Numbered from the stretch's first letter, positions 34,533-43,151 are shown. The stretch is DNA of 54,141 nt from CAZEJS01 sp964512645 (GCA_964512645.1 CAZEJS010000020.1:1-54141), one strand, 5' to 3'. The notes: generated by a model from the sequence alone, not told the origin. Translations and numbers: made by a program.

Positions 34533-35981
34533 TCAGGTCCGCCTGCCGACGGCGAAATCCTTGAGGTGCCCCAGGACCGCTTTGCCGGCCCGCCCCAGAA
34601 ACCGCATGTCGTCCAGGCTCCTGACCGAGAGCAGGGTCCTCGCCACGAAGCGCGGCGAAAGAAACGCTTTGTAGAGCCCCTGTGTCAGGCGCCCGAGTTC
34701 GTCGGCGGGAACAGGCGTGCGAAGGACCGGCGCGCGCATGTCGTACTCGTCCCAGTCCTCGGTGAGCAGCCACCCTTTCTCCCGCGCTTCCTCGAAGAGG
34801 GGAGTCCCCGGGTACGGCATGACAATGGTCGCCTGCAGCATGTCGGCGGAACCCTCGGCGAGCATCCGGCGGGCAAGTTCGAGCGTCCGGCCGGCGTCTT
34901 CCCGGTCCTCCCAGGGATAACCGACCATTGTCGTCAGGTGGACCGTCAGGCCGGCCTCCTTGGCCAGGCGGCAGCTTTCGATTATCTGTTCGACGGTCGT
35001 TCCCTTGTCCAGCCGGTCCAGGGTCGCCTGGTTGGCGGACTCCAGCCCGAATTTCAGAAGGCGGAAGCCGCTGCGGGCCATCATCCGGTACTGCTCGAGG
35101 CTCAAGGCCCCGACGCGGGCGTTGCACGATACGGTCAGGCGTTCGCTGTGGCCCCTGGAGACCAGTCCCGCGCAGAAGCGTTCGAGCCAGCCGCCGGCCG
35201 GGAACGTGCCGGTGTCGTCGAAGAGTTCCCTCACGCCGTACCCGGCTACGAGGTTGTCGATCTCGTTCAGCACGATGTCGGCGCTGCGCACGCGGAACCG
35301 CGGGTACAGGGTCGTCCACGAGCAGAAGGTGCATTTGCCGTACCAGCAGTCGCGCCCCGACATGATGTACGTGTTCGGCTTCCTGATGAACAGGTGTTCC
35401 CCGTACAGCTTCCAGCAGGTAAGCCGGCGGTCGATGTCCGGCAGGCTGTCGAGGTCGTGCGACAGCGAGAAAGGTCCCGTTGATTGAACTTGTCCGGACT
35501 CGCGGTGCCAGACGCCTCCCTCGAGGTCGGCTTTGCCCAGCAGATGCTCCACGAGGTTGACGAGCAGGAAGTCGTAGTCGCCCCCGGTGAGCACGTAATC
35601 CACCGGGCACCGCGCCATGGTCTCTTCCGGCATCGCGGTGACGTGGTCCCCGAACAGCGCCACGCGCGTGTCGGGCAGCTTCTCTTTCAACTTTTCAACG
35701 AGCGCCCAGTGTCGCTTGACCACCGGGGTCTTGGTCTCCATCGCGATGAGTTCCGGCCTGCGGGCCCCAATGCTTTCCCACCAGGAGTCCACCGGCATCT
35801 TCAGGGCGATCGCGTCGTCCCAGAGGACCTCGTGCCCGCGTTCATGCAGCATCGTGGCGGCCCAGGCCGGGACCATCGGGTAGATGAAGGACGGGTTATG
35901 AAACCACTGGAACTGCCTGTTCTGGCCGAGGGTGGGATGGAGCCTGTCGTCCAGCGGCGGGTAGCTGATGGCGATTCTCAT
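34533..35981 (-). CDS. B12-binding-type radical SAM protein
   Basis: 482 residues. The N-terminal Rossmann-like region (about 1-170; YPMVPAWAATMLHERGHEV, VALFGDHVT, DYVLTGGDYDFLL) looks like the cobalamin-binding domain of the B12-radical SAM class, although no clear DxHxxG motif is seen. The TIM-barrel part (about 200-430) begins with the cysteines C212-WYGK-C217-TF-C220, spaced CX4CX2C instead of the usual CX3CX2C. It contains the GFRLLKFGLESANQATLDRLDKGTT and TTMVGYPWEDRED blocks typical of the family. Substrate unknown; relatives modify lipids, cofactors or glycans. Its 5' end overlaps the GT2 gene stop by 4 bases (ATGA). Confidence 0.88.
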   Translation of the reverse strand: MRIAISYPPLDDRLHPTLGQNRQFQWFHNPSFIYPMVPAWAATMLHERGHEVLWDDAIALKMPVDSWWESIGARRPELIAMETKTPVVKRHWALVEKLKEKLPDTRVALFGDHVTAMPEETMARCPVDYVLTGGDYDFLLVNLVEHLLGKADLEGGVWHRESGQVQSTGPFSLSHDLDSLPDIDRRLTCWKLYGEHLFIRKPNTYIMSGRDCWYGKCTFCSWTTLYPRFRVRSADIVLNEIDNLVAGYGVRELFDDTGTFPAGGWLERFCAGLVSRGHSERLTVSCNARVGALSLEQYRMMARSGFRLLKFGLESANQATLDRLDKGTTVEQIIESCRLAKEAGLTVHLTTMVGYPWEDREDAGRTLELARRMLAEGSADMLQATIVMPYPGTPLFEEAREKGWLLTEDWDEYDMRAPVLRTPVPADELGRLTQGLYKAFLSPRFVARTLLSVRSLDDMRFLGRAGKAVLGHLKDFAVGRRT

Positions 35982-37696
35982 TGTTCCTTCATCTTTCTGG
36001 AGAGCAGACCTTTCAGGAAGCCGAAGCCGTACACCAGGTGGGTAGCGACGATCCCCGGGAACACCAGCAGGTTGAGCACCGGGTCGAGGCTCTTGATGCT
36101 GGACACAAGGACGAGAAGCGCGTACATGGCGATGATGCCGCAGTAGGAGTAGAGCCAGTAGGTGTTGAAAATCGCGCCCACGCCCCCCAGGACCAGGAAA
36201 AGAAGGAACAGGCTGGGGATGAAATACTCCAGCCGCCTCGACGTCTCGGGGAACTTCCGCACGAAGAAGCCCCGGTGGAGGCTGTAGGCGTAGACCTGCC
36301 GGAGGTGCCCCCTGAACAGGTCCCGCCGGTGGTGGTTCACGATGACGTTCGGCACGTAGAGGATCTTCTTGCCCAGGTCCTGGGTGAGCTTGTGACAGAG
36401 GACGGTATCTTCGCCCGGCCAGAAATCCTCGTCAAAACCGCCGGCCGCCTCGAAATCCGAGCGCCGCACCAGGAGATTGCTGGTCGGGTAGTCGTTGACG
36501 GCCCTGTAGGCGTGGACCGTGTAACGGTACGTCGTCGATCCGGAGACGATGGAGGCGCTGTACACGCTTCCGCTGGCCTGCTTGCGCCGCCCGTCGGCCG
36601 CCGGGGTGACGGCGGGGCCGCCGACCGCGGCGACCGTCCGGTCCTCGAAATATGGTACGGCGTTTCTCAGCCAGTCGTGGTCCGGCCAGGCGTCGGCGTC
36701 GATGAACGCGATGATGTCGGCGTCGCTTGCCCGCGCCCCGATGTTCCGCTTGACCGCGGGGCCAACCGGCCCCGACGGGATCACCTCGCTTCCCTCCGGG
36801 CGGAGGATGACCTCCTCCTCGCCATCGGGCATGAACTTTATGTCGTAGTTCGAGTAGTCGATCTGCTGGGACTTCTCCAGGCACTCCTCGGTCATGGGGT
36901 CGAGCCCCCTGGAGGGCACCACGATGGAGATCTTGGGCTCGTAGTCCACCGCGGGTCTCAGGGGGCTGCCGTAGTAGCCGAGGATCCGCAGCCGGTAGAA
37001 GACGGCGAGGGTATCGATGACGATGTTGCGTATGTCGGTCCAGCCGATCCGCCCGAACTCACGCTGAAAATCGATGCGGATCGGAGCTTCGGCGATCGAG
37101 TATCCGAGCTGGTTCGCGGCGACCATCAGCTCGAGGTCGAGCGCGTAGGTTTTGGTGACCATTCTGGGGAAAGCGCGCTCCAGCACCTCCCGCTTGAACA
37201 CCTTGATGCCTGTTTGCGTGTCCTTGATGGGAAGATGAAACAGGGCACGTATCAGCAGGTAGTATATCGTGCTGTAAATCCTGCGCTCTCGGGGGTATTC
37301 GACCCTGGAATCGGGATGGCGCTTGCTGCCGATGACCATGTCGGCGCCGCTGTCGTCCATCATCTTCAAGAGGCCGAGCAGTTGCGACGGGTGGAGGTCC
37401 AGGTCGGCGTCCAGGAAAGCGACGGTGTCGTACCGGGAAGACTGGAAGCCTCTCTTCAGGGCGTTTCCCTTTCCCTGGTTGAAGGGAAGGCGCAGGATCC
37501 TCACCGAACTGTCCTCGAGCGCGGCACGCGACGCTTCGAGCGCGGTATCGTCAACGCTCCCGTCATCGACCACGATGATCTCGTAGTCACGGCCAAGCCG
37601 GGACAGCACCAGAGTGGATTCGCATACGGTCCTGAAAATGATTCCCGCCTCTTCGTAGGCGGGGATGACCAGTGAAATGCCTTCCAATTGCCTCAC
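35978..37696 (-). CDS. Tandem GT2 glycosyltransferase with C-terminal membrane helices
   Basis: About 572 residues from GTG at 37696 (TTG at 37687 also possible). Two family-2 glycosyltransferase domains in one chain. The first (about 1-245) has ISLVIPAYEEAG, VVDDGS, the DADLD metal motif (96-100) and the NQGKGNALKRGF block of dolichyl-phosphate sugar synthases. The second (about 255-480) has ISIVVPSRG, KRNIGARASDADIIAFIDADAWPD and GGFDEDFWPGEDTVLC. Two or three membrane helices near the C-terminus (about 490-560). Probably makes or extends a lipid-linked sugar on the inner membrane face. Co-transcribed with the radical SAM gene and divergent from efp. Confidence 0.88.
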   Translation of the reverse strand: MRQLEGISLVIPAYEEAGIIFRTVCESTLVLSRLGRDYEIIVVDDGSVDDTALEASRAALEDSSVRILRLPFNQGKGNALKRGFQSSRYDTVAFLDADLDLHPSQLLGLLKMMDDSGADMVIGSKRHPDSRVEYPRERRIYSTIYYLLIRALFHLPIKDTQTGIKVFKREVLERAFPRMVTKTYALDLELMVAANQLGYSIAEAPIRIDFQREFGRIGWTDIRNIVIDTLAVFYRLRILGYYGSPLRPAVDYEPKISIVVPSRGLDPMTEECLEKSQQIDYSNYDIKFMPDGEEEVILRPEGSEVIPSGPVGPAVKRNIGARASDADIIAFIDADAWPDHDWLRNAVPYFEDRTVAAVGGPAVTPAADGRRKQASGSVYSASIVSGSTTYRYTVHAYRAVNDYPTSNLLVRRSDFEAAGGFDEDFWPGEDTVLCHKLTQDLGKKILYVPNVIVNHHRRDLFRGHLRQVYAYSLHRGFFVRKFPETSRRLEYFIPSLFLLFLVLGGVGAIFNTYWLYSYCGIIAMYALLVLVSSIKSLDPVLNLLVFPGIVATHLVYGFGFLKGLLSRKMKEQ

Positions 37697-37961
37697 TTCC
37701 GCGAGAACCTCTATATTCGGGCGACTGCCGTCTAACCACCGGAATCGCAGGTGGACCACACCGTGCAACAGTAATTCTAGTCGAAAACACGTGTCTCCCG
37801 CACCGGCGCGCGACAACAGGGCGGATCGTGGAAACATTTGCAGGTCGGTGGAGGAACAGGCAGTCGCAACCCGGAATGGAGCGATGGCCCTCCTTCGAAC
37901 AACGGCTGCGGGTGCTGTATAATCCGTGCTTGGACGAAGATCACGCACAGGAGGTACGGTT
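37697..37961 (+). promoter_or_regulatory. Divergent region with efp promoter and ribosome binding site
   Basis: 265 bases. TATAAT at 37918-37923 with TTCGAA at 37894-37899 (18-base spacer) forms a likely efp promoter, so transcription should start around 37930. AGGAGGT at 37949-37955 is the only good ribosome binding site, and its optimal start position falls on ATC at 37962. The promoter of the minus-strand GT2 gene must lie in the left half, but I see no clear elements. Confidence 0.6.
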
Positions 37962-38519
37962 ATCGCTTCGACTGCCGATTTCAGGAACGGGCTGGTCCTT
38001 GACGTCAACGGCCAGCTTATGAGGATCGTCGAGTTCCAGCACGTGAAGCCCGGCAAGGGCGGGGCGTTCGTCCGCACCAGGCTGAAGAACGTGGAGACCG
38101 GCCAGGTGGTCGAGAAGACGTTCAGGGCCGGCGAGAAGGTCGAGGAGGCCGTCCTCGAGCATAAGAAGATGCAGTACCTGTACAGGGACGGCGACAGCTT
38201 CGTCTTCATGGACCTCGACACCTACGAGCAGACCCCGGTGCCCGCCGATACCGTCGGTGAGATCGCGGACTTCCTCGTCGAGAACCAGGAGTTGAGCGTC
38301 TTCATCAGGAACGGAAGAGCTGTGACCATGGAACTTCCCGCCGCGGTGGTCCTCAGGGTCTCCAGGGCCGAACCATGGCTGAAGGGAGACACATCCAGCG
38401 GGGCGACGAAGCCGGTCACTCTCGAGACGGGCCTCACCGTGCAGGCGCCGCTGTTCGTCAACGAGGGCGACGGCGTGAAGGTGGACACGCGCACCGGGCG
38501 CTATATCGAGAGGGTTTAG
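37962..38519 (+). CDS. efp: Elongation factor P, apparent AUC start
   Basis: 185 residues if translation starts at the ATC at 37962. This places Met exactly where it sits in actinobacterial EF-P: (M)ASTADFRNGL, as in the Streptomyces and Mycobacterium proteins. AGGAGGT ends 6 bases before it. The only upstream in-frame canonical start is GTG at 37926, which lies 3 bases after the TATAAT box and before the predicted transcript start. The family features are intact: VKPGKGGAF loop with Lys32 at the tip, FMDLDTYEQ, VELPAAVVL-like ELPAAVVLRV, and the C-terminal GDGVKVDTRTGRYIERV. EF-P rescues ribosomes stalled at polyproline. The PilO, PilN and PilP-like tails here contain Pro-rich stretches. Followed 8 bases later by nusB. 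Confidence 0.93.
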   Translation: MASTADFRNGLVLDVNGQLMRIVEFQHVKPGKGGAFVRTRLKNVETGQVVEKTFRAGEKVEEAVLEHKKMQYLYRDGDSFVFMDLDTYEQTPVPADTVGEIADFLVENQELSVFIRNGRAVTMELPAAVVLRVSRAEPWLKGDTSSGATKPVTLETGLTVQAPLFVNEGDGVKVDTRTGRYIERV

Positions 38520-38527
38520 GTAAGGGA

Positions 38528-38968
38528 ATGGCCAGGGGCCAGAGCAGCCGCAGTCACCAGCGAAGGTACGCTCTGAGAGTCCTCTTCGAGATGGACATCA
38601 ACGGCTCCAGCGTCGCCGAGGTGCTCGACGGAAAGAGGAAGGTGGGGGAGGAGGGGCCCGGCGATTTCGCGGTCGAGCTCCTGGAGGGCGTCACCCGGCA
38701 CATGCCGGACCTCGACGACATCATCGCCCGGTACGCCGAAGGCTGGGAGCTGGACAGGATGCCCCGGGTTGACCGTAACGTGGTGAGGATGGCCCTGTTC
38801 GAGCTGCTGTTCACCGACATCCCCACGGGCGTAACCATTGACGAAGCGGTGGAGCTCGCGAAATCGTTCTCCACCGAGGACTCGGGGAAGTTCGTGAACG
38901 GGCTGCTTGGCAGGGTGAACCGGGACAGGGAAGCCGGAGCCCGGTTCTGCCAGGGCCCGGAGATCTAG
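38528..38968 (+). CDS. nusB: Transcription antitermination factor NusB
   Basis: 146 residues, ATG start. All-helical RNA-binding protein that joins NusE (S10) at boxA of rRNA leaders. Conserved N-terminal SSRSHQRRYALRVLFEMDIN (Arg-rich helix), WELDRMPRVDRNVVRMALFELLF and GVTIDEAVELAKSFSTEDSGKFVNGLLGRV. Length is typical. The efp-nusB pair precedes the pyr operon as in Streptomyces, but bldD, which sits between nusB and pyrR there, is absent: the gap to pyrR is 177 bases and holds the attenuator. Confidence 0.95.
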   Translation: MARGQSSRSHQRRYALRVLFEMDINGSSVAEVLDGKRKVGEEGPGDFAVELLEGVTRHMPDLDDIIARYAEGWELDRMPRVDRNVVRMALFELLFTDIPTGVTIDEAVELAKSFSTEDSGKFVNGLLGRVNRDREAGARFCQGPEI

Positions 38969-38975
38969 AATTTTC

Positions 38976-39004
38976 TTGATCCACCCGCCAATCGGTGTTA
39001 TAGT
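38976..39004 (+). promoter_or_regulatory. Promoter of the pyr operon
   Basis: TTGATC (38976-38981), a 17-base spacer and TATAGT (38999-39004). Immediately upstream of the PyrR RNA-binding site, so transcripts should begin near 39011 and include the whole attenuator. Confidence 0.75.
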
Positions 39005-39010
39005 CTCCAA

Positions 39011-39105
39011 AACCTTTAATCTAGTCCTGCGAGGCTAGCAAGGAAGGGCCGTGACAGCAGAAGAGAAAAAGAATACCTTGTCCGCTTGCGGCGAGGTGTT
39101 TTTTT
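39011..39105 (+). promoter_or_regulatory. PyrR-dependent transcription attenuator of the pyr operon
   Basis: AGTCCTGCGAGGCT at 39023-39036 matches the PyrR binding-loop consensus (ARUCCNGNGAGGYU), flanked by CTAG inverted halves. A terminator follows: CCTTG-T-CCGC (39076-39085) pairs with GCGGCGAGG (39088-39096) with one bulge, then TGTTTTTTT. The GCAAGG next to the PyrR loop (39038-39043) is complementary to the CCTTG(C/T) arm of the terminator. This gives the three mutually exclusive structures known from Bacillus: PyrR-bound anti-antiterminator, antiterminator and terminator. UMP-bound PyrR should turn the operon off. Confidence 0.85.
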
Positions 39106-39145
39106 ATGCCTGGAATCCGGAGGGGACCGGGCACCGGGAGGGGTC

Positions 39146-39688
39146 ATGACGTTCAAGGCCAGGACAAGGGTCCTGGAATCGGACGACATCGCCAGGATCG
39201 TCCGCCGCATCGCCCACGAGATACTCGAGCGCAACAAAGGCGCCGGGGGTATCACGCTCGTGGGGATCAGGACACGCGGGGTCTTCCTGGCCCGGAGGCT
39301 GTCGGAGGCCATAGCCGGCATCGAGGGTTCGGGGGTCGAGGTCGGCGAGCTCGACGTGGCTTTCTACCGCGACGATGTCGCTCTCCGCGGGGCCTCGAGC
39401 ATCGGCGTAACCCAGATAGAGTTCGACATCAACGACAAACAGGTCGTCATCGTCGACGATGTCCTCTACACCGGGCGCACCACCAGGGCGGCGATGGACG
39501 CGCTGGTGGATTTCGGCCGACCCAGGGTCATACAGCTCGCGGTGCTGGTGGACCGGGGACACCGCGAGCTTCCCATCAGGGCCGACTACGTGGGGAAGAA
39601 CCTTCCTACCGCCGGCGACGAGAGGGTGAAAGTGTCCCTCGAAGAGGTGGACGGGGTCGACATGGTCGAGATAGGGGAGGAGGAGTAG
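39146..39688 (+). CDS. pyrR: Bifunctional pyr operon attenuator protein / uracil phosphoribosyltransferase
   Basis: 180 residues; ATG with GGGAGGGG upstream. PRPP-binding motif VVIVDDVLYTGRTTRAA at about 100-116, and the family block GVRTRG-like GIRTRGVFLARRL (40-52). The basic face that binds RNA includes R residues in HRELPIRADYVGKNLPT. Binds the leader site at 39023 when UMP is high. Its presence and the matching leader confirm attenuation control. Adjacent to pyrB, whose ATG follows the TAG directly. Confidence 0.96.
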   Translation: MTFKARTRVLESDDIARIVRRIAHEILERNKGAGGITLVGIRTRGVFLARRLSEAIAGIEGSGVEVGELDVAFYRDDVALRGASSIGVTQIEFDINDKQVVIVDDVLYTGRTTRAAMDALVDFGRPRVIQLAVLVDRGHRELPIRADYVGKNLPTAGDERVKVSLEEVDGVDMVEIGEEE

Positions 39689-40621
39689 ATGCCACCGGCG
39701 AACGGACGAAAACACCTTCTGTCGATCACCGATCTCGACCGCTCCGACATCCACAGGCTCCTGGACCAGGCGCGCTCCTTCGCCGAGGTCTCCAGCCGCC
39801 CGGTGAAGAAGGTGCCCGCCCTCAGAGGCCGCACTATCGTGAACCTCTTCACGGAGGCCAGCACCCGGACCCGGATGTCCTTCGAGCTCGCCGCGAAGCG
39901 CCTTTCCGCGGACGTAATGAACTTCCAGACCAGCACCAGCAGCCTGTCCAAGGGGGAGAGCCTGAAAGACACCGGCAAGACCGTCGTCGCCATGGGGGTC
40001 GACGCCGTGGTAATAAGGACCTCCAGCGCCGGGGCGCCACACCTGCTGGCCGGCTGGGTGGACGCCTCGGTGATCAACGCCGGCGACGGCATGCACGAGC
40101 ATCCCACGCAGGCACTTCTGGACCTGTTCACCATACGCGAGCGCCTGGGGGGCCTGGAGGGACTCAAGGTGGCGATAGTCGGCGACATAGACCATTCGCG
40201 GGTGGCGCGCAGCAACATCCACGCACTGAACAAGGTGGGCGCCGAGGTAATGCTGGTCGCCCCCCGCTCGCTGCTGCCCGATCGCGTGGAGGAGATGGGG
40301 GCGGCCCTCACCGGCTCGCTTGACGAAGCCCTGACCTGGTGCGACGTCCTCTACCTTCTGCGCATTCAGATGGAGCGGGTAAACGAATCTCGCTTCCCTT
40401 CGCTGCGCGAGTACACGCTGCAGTACGGCCTGACCCAGACCCGCTGGTCCAGGCTTCGCCGCAAGCCCATGGTGATGCACCCCGGTCCCATGAACCGCGG
40501 GGTGGAAATCGCCTCGGCTGTCGCCGACGAGGTCGAGTCGGTCATAACCGGCCAGGTCGCCGCCGGGGTCGCCGTAAGGATGGCGGTTCTCTACGACGTA
40601 CTGGGGGGCAGCCATGGCTGA
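39689..40621 (+). CDS. pyrB: Aspartate carbamoyltransferase catalytic subunit
   Basis: 310 residues. Joins carbamoyl phosphate and aspartate. Carbamoyl-phosphate loop STRTRMSFE (58-66), the 80s-loop SLSKGESLKDT (86-96) and HPTQALLDLF (137-146) are intact; the aspartate site has RIQMER and the HPGPMNRG block. Starts on the base after the pyrR stop and overlaps pyrC by 8 bases. No regulatory pyrI subunit is present, as usual in Gram-positive lineages; control is through PyrR. Confidence 0.97.
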   Translation: MPPANGRKHLLSITDLDRSDIHRLLDQARSFAEVSSRPVKKVPALRGRTIVNLFTEASTRTRMSFELAAKRLSADVMNFQTSTSSLSKGESLKDTGKTVVAMGVDAVVIRTSSAGAPHLLAGWVDASVINAGDGMHEHPTQALLDLFTIRERLGGLEGLKVAIVGDIDHSRVARSNIHALNKVGAEVMLVAPRSLLPDRVEEMGAALTGSLDEALTWCDVLYLLRIQMERVNESRFPSLREYTLQYGLTQTRWSRLRRKPMVMHPGPMNRGVEIASAVADEVESVITGQVAAGVAVRMAVLYDVLGGSHG

Positions 40622-42020
40622 TTGCCTGCTTATCAAGAGAGGGCGCCTCCTCACCTTTCCCGGGGGCCTGAAGACCGCGGTGGATGTCAAGGTGGAAGAC
40701 GGCGTTGTCACCCGGATCGGAAAAGGACTTGGCTCCGCGGGGTCGACGGTCATCGACGCCGGGGGCTGTGTCGTTGCGCCGGGCCTGGTGGAGATGCACG
40801 CCCACCTGCGGGAGCCGGGCATGGAGTACAAGGAGGACATCAGCAGCGGCTCGAGGGCGGCGGTCTGCGGCGGCTACAGCGCCGTGTTCTGTATGCCCAA
40901 CACCGAGCCGGCCATCGACAACGCCTCCGTCGCCGAGTACGTCTTCTTCCGCGGGGAAGACGAAGGCCTCTGCATGGTCCTGCCGCACGGAGCCATCACC
41001 TCCGGCCGGCAGGGGAAGACCCTGGCACCCATGGGCGAGATGGGCACCTGCAGGGCCGGGGTCAAGGGTTTCAGCGACGACGGGAGCCCCCTGGTGGACT
41101 CGGAGATACTGCGTCGCGCCATGGAGTACGCGCGCACCATGGACGCCCTCATCATCTCTCACAGCGAGGAGTTGAGCCTGTCCGCAGGCGGCCACATGAA
41201 CGAAGGCCGCTACTCGACCTGGCTGGGCATCCGCGGCATCCCTCCGGAATCCGAGGTAATAGGAGTGTTCAGGGACATCTGCCTCGCCGAGAAGACCGGA
41301 GCGAAACTGCACCTCGCCCACCTCTCGACGGCCGGATCGGTGAAGCTGGTACGCGACGCCAAGCTGTGCGGCCTCCCGGTCACCTGCGAGGTTGCGCCGC
41401 ACCACTTCTCGCTCGACGACTCCAGCCTGGTAACGTACGACACCAACCTGAAGATGAACCCGCCGCTGCGCTCGAGAGAGGACGTGGACGCCCTCCTCGA
41501 GGCGGTAAGCGACGGCACGATAGACGTCGTAGCCACGGACCACGCGCCGCACGCCCTCCACGAGAAAGAGACCGAGTTCGACCGGGCCGAGTTCGGCGCC
41601 GTCGGACTGGAGACGTGCCTGGCGCTCACAGTCACGCGGCTGGTCGACGCTGGGGTCATCGACCTCGCGGGAGCGATCGCCATGCTGACGGTGAACCCAT
41701 CGAGGATAATGTCCATGGAGAGGTGGGGCTACCACCCCGCCGTCGCCGAGGGCCTTCCCGCCAACATCGTCGTGTTCAACCCCGACATCGAGTGGACCGT
41801 GGACCCCGCGCTGTTCAAATCCCGCGCGCGGAACACCCCTTACGACGGCTGGAAGGTGAAGGGAAAAGTGATGCATACGATTTTCCGGGGCCGGCCGGTG
41901 GTGCTGGACGGAGCTCTCGTTCCGGCTGGGACGGATGGCCAGGGCGGCGAAGCACGCCCTGTTCGAAAGGCCGGCGGACGGCCGGAGGGCAACAGGAAAT
42001 CAGGAGAAGCGAAAGGTTGA
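40614..42020 (+). CDS. pyrC: Dihydroorotase (type I)
   Basis: 468 residues. Zinc amidohydrolase closing carbamoyl-aspartate to dihydroorotate. HxH metal motif in MHAHLREPG (H62, H64), the CMPNTEP substrate block, AHLSTAGSVKLVRDAK, and ATDHAPH near 307-311 with the catalytic Asp. The C-terminus is extended by about 35 residues, rich in Gly, Arg and Lys and low in complexity, beyond the usual end of class I dihydroorotases (about 430). ATG overlaps the pyrB stop by 8 bases. Confidence 0.96.
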   Translation: MADCLLIKRGRLLTFPGGLKTAVDVKVEDGVVTRIGKGLGSAGSTVIDAGGCVVAPGLVEMHAHLREPGMEYKEDISSGSRAAVCGGYSAVFCMPNTEPAIDNASVAEYVFFRGEDEGLCMVLPHGAITSGRQGKTLAPMGEMGTCRAGVKGFSDDGSPLVDSEILRRAMEYARTMDALIISHSEELSLSAGGHMNEGRYSTWLGIRGIPPESEVIGVFRDICLAEKTGAKLHLAHLSTAGSVKLVRDAKLCGLPVTCEVAPHHFSLDDSSLVTYDTNLKMNPPLRSREDVDALLEAVSDGTIDVVATDHAPHALHEKETEFDRAEFGAVGLETCLALTVTRLVDAGVIDLAGAIAMLTVNPSRIMSMERWGYHPAVAEGLPANIVVFNPDIEWTVDPALFKSRARNTPYDGWKVKGKVMHTIFRGRPVVLDGALVPAGTDGQGGEARPVRKAGGRPEGNRKSGEAKG

Positions 42021-42027
42021 TCGGGGC

Positions 42028-43151
42028 ATGGCGTACGACATGAGCGGAAGGCGACCGGCACTCCTGGTTCTCGAGGACGGGACGGCCTATAGGGGGTACT
42101 CGTTCGGGGCCGAAGGAGAGTTCTTCGGGGAGATCTGCTTCAACACCGGCATGGCGGGTTACCAGGAGATGTTGACGGACCCGTCCGGCAGCGGGCAGAT
42201 CGTCAACATGACCTACCCGCTTGTGGGAAATTACGGCGTGAACCCGGAGGACTTCGAATCCGTGAAAGTCCGCGTGGGCGGCCTGGTGGTCCGGGAATCG
42301 TCCAGGATCTTCTCCAATTGGCGCGCCGACGCCGGTCTTGACGGCTTCCTGGCGAAGAACGGGGTCGTCGGGCTCGAAGGGCTCGACACCCGGGCCTTGA
42401 CCAGGCATATCCGGGCGAAGGGGGAGATGGGAGGAGCGATCAGCAGCGTCGATCTCGACCGCGACAGCCTGCTGGCCAGGCTCGAGCAGGCTCCGGGCCT
42501 GGCGGGACTCGACCTTGTCAAAGAGGTAACCACCGATGAGCCGTACGTCCTGGACGAAGAGGAATGCGGCGGCGATCGACTCAACGTGGCCGCGTACGAC
42601 TTCGGGGTGAGGCGCAGCGAGCTCAGGCGCCTTGCCGGACTCGGGTGCCGCACCACGGTACTCCCGGCACGGGCCACGGCCGAAGAGGTCCTTGCTCTCG
42701 CCCCCGACGGGGTATTCCTGTCCAGCGGCCCCGGCGATCCCGCGGCTGTGACATATGCGGTCGAGAGCATATCGAGGCTCCTGGGCAGGAAGCCCATCTT
42801 CGGCGTCGGCATCGGCCACCAACTGCTGGGGCTTGCTCTCGGGGGTTCGACTCACAGGCTCAAATTCGGCCACAGGGGCGCCAACCAGCCGGTCATGCAC
42901 AGGGAGACGATGAGGGTTGAAATAACGGCGCAGAACCACGGCTTCGCGGTGGACGCCGGCACGCTCGCAGACTGCCGCCACGGGGAGGTCGAACTCACGC
43001 ACTGGAACCTCAACGACATGACCTGCGAGGGCATCTTCTGCCGGGAAGCCGGGGCGTTCTCGGTGCAGTACCACCCGGCTGCGGTCCCCGGCCCGCATTC
43101 TGAAGACAGCCCGTTCGACACTTTCATCGATCTCATGAGGGAGTGGCGCTG

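Noticed and set aside
34477..35610. 5' extension of the M24 peptidase frame
   Set aside because: The extension lies over the radical SAM gene in a shifted frame and has no similarity to peptidases. A TTG with GGAGG at ideal spacing starts the peptidase at 34476.
37926..37961. GTG at 37926 as the efp start
   Set aside because: It lies 3 bases after the TATAAT box, has no ribosome binding site, and would add 12 residues not found in EF-P.
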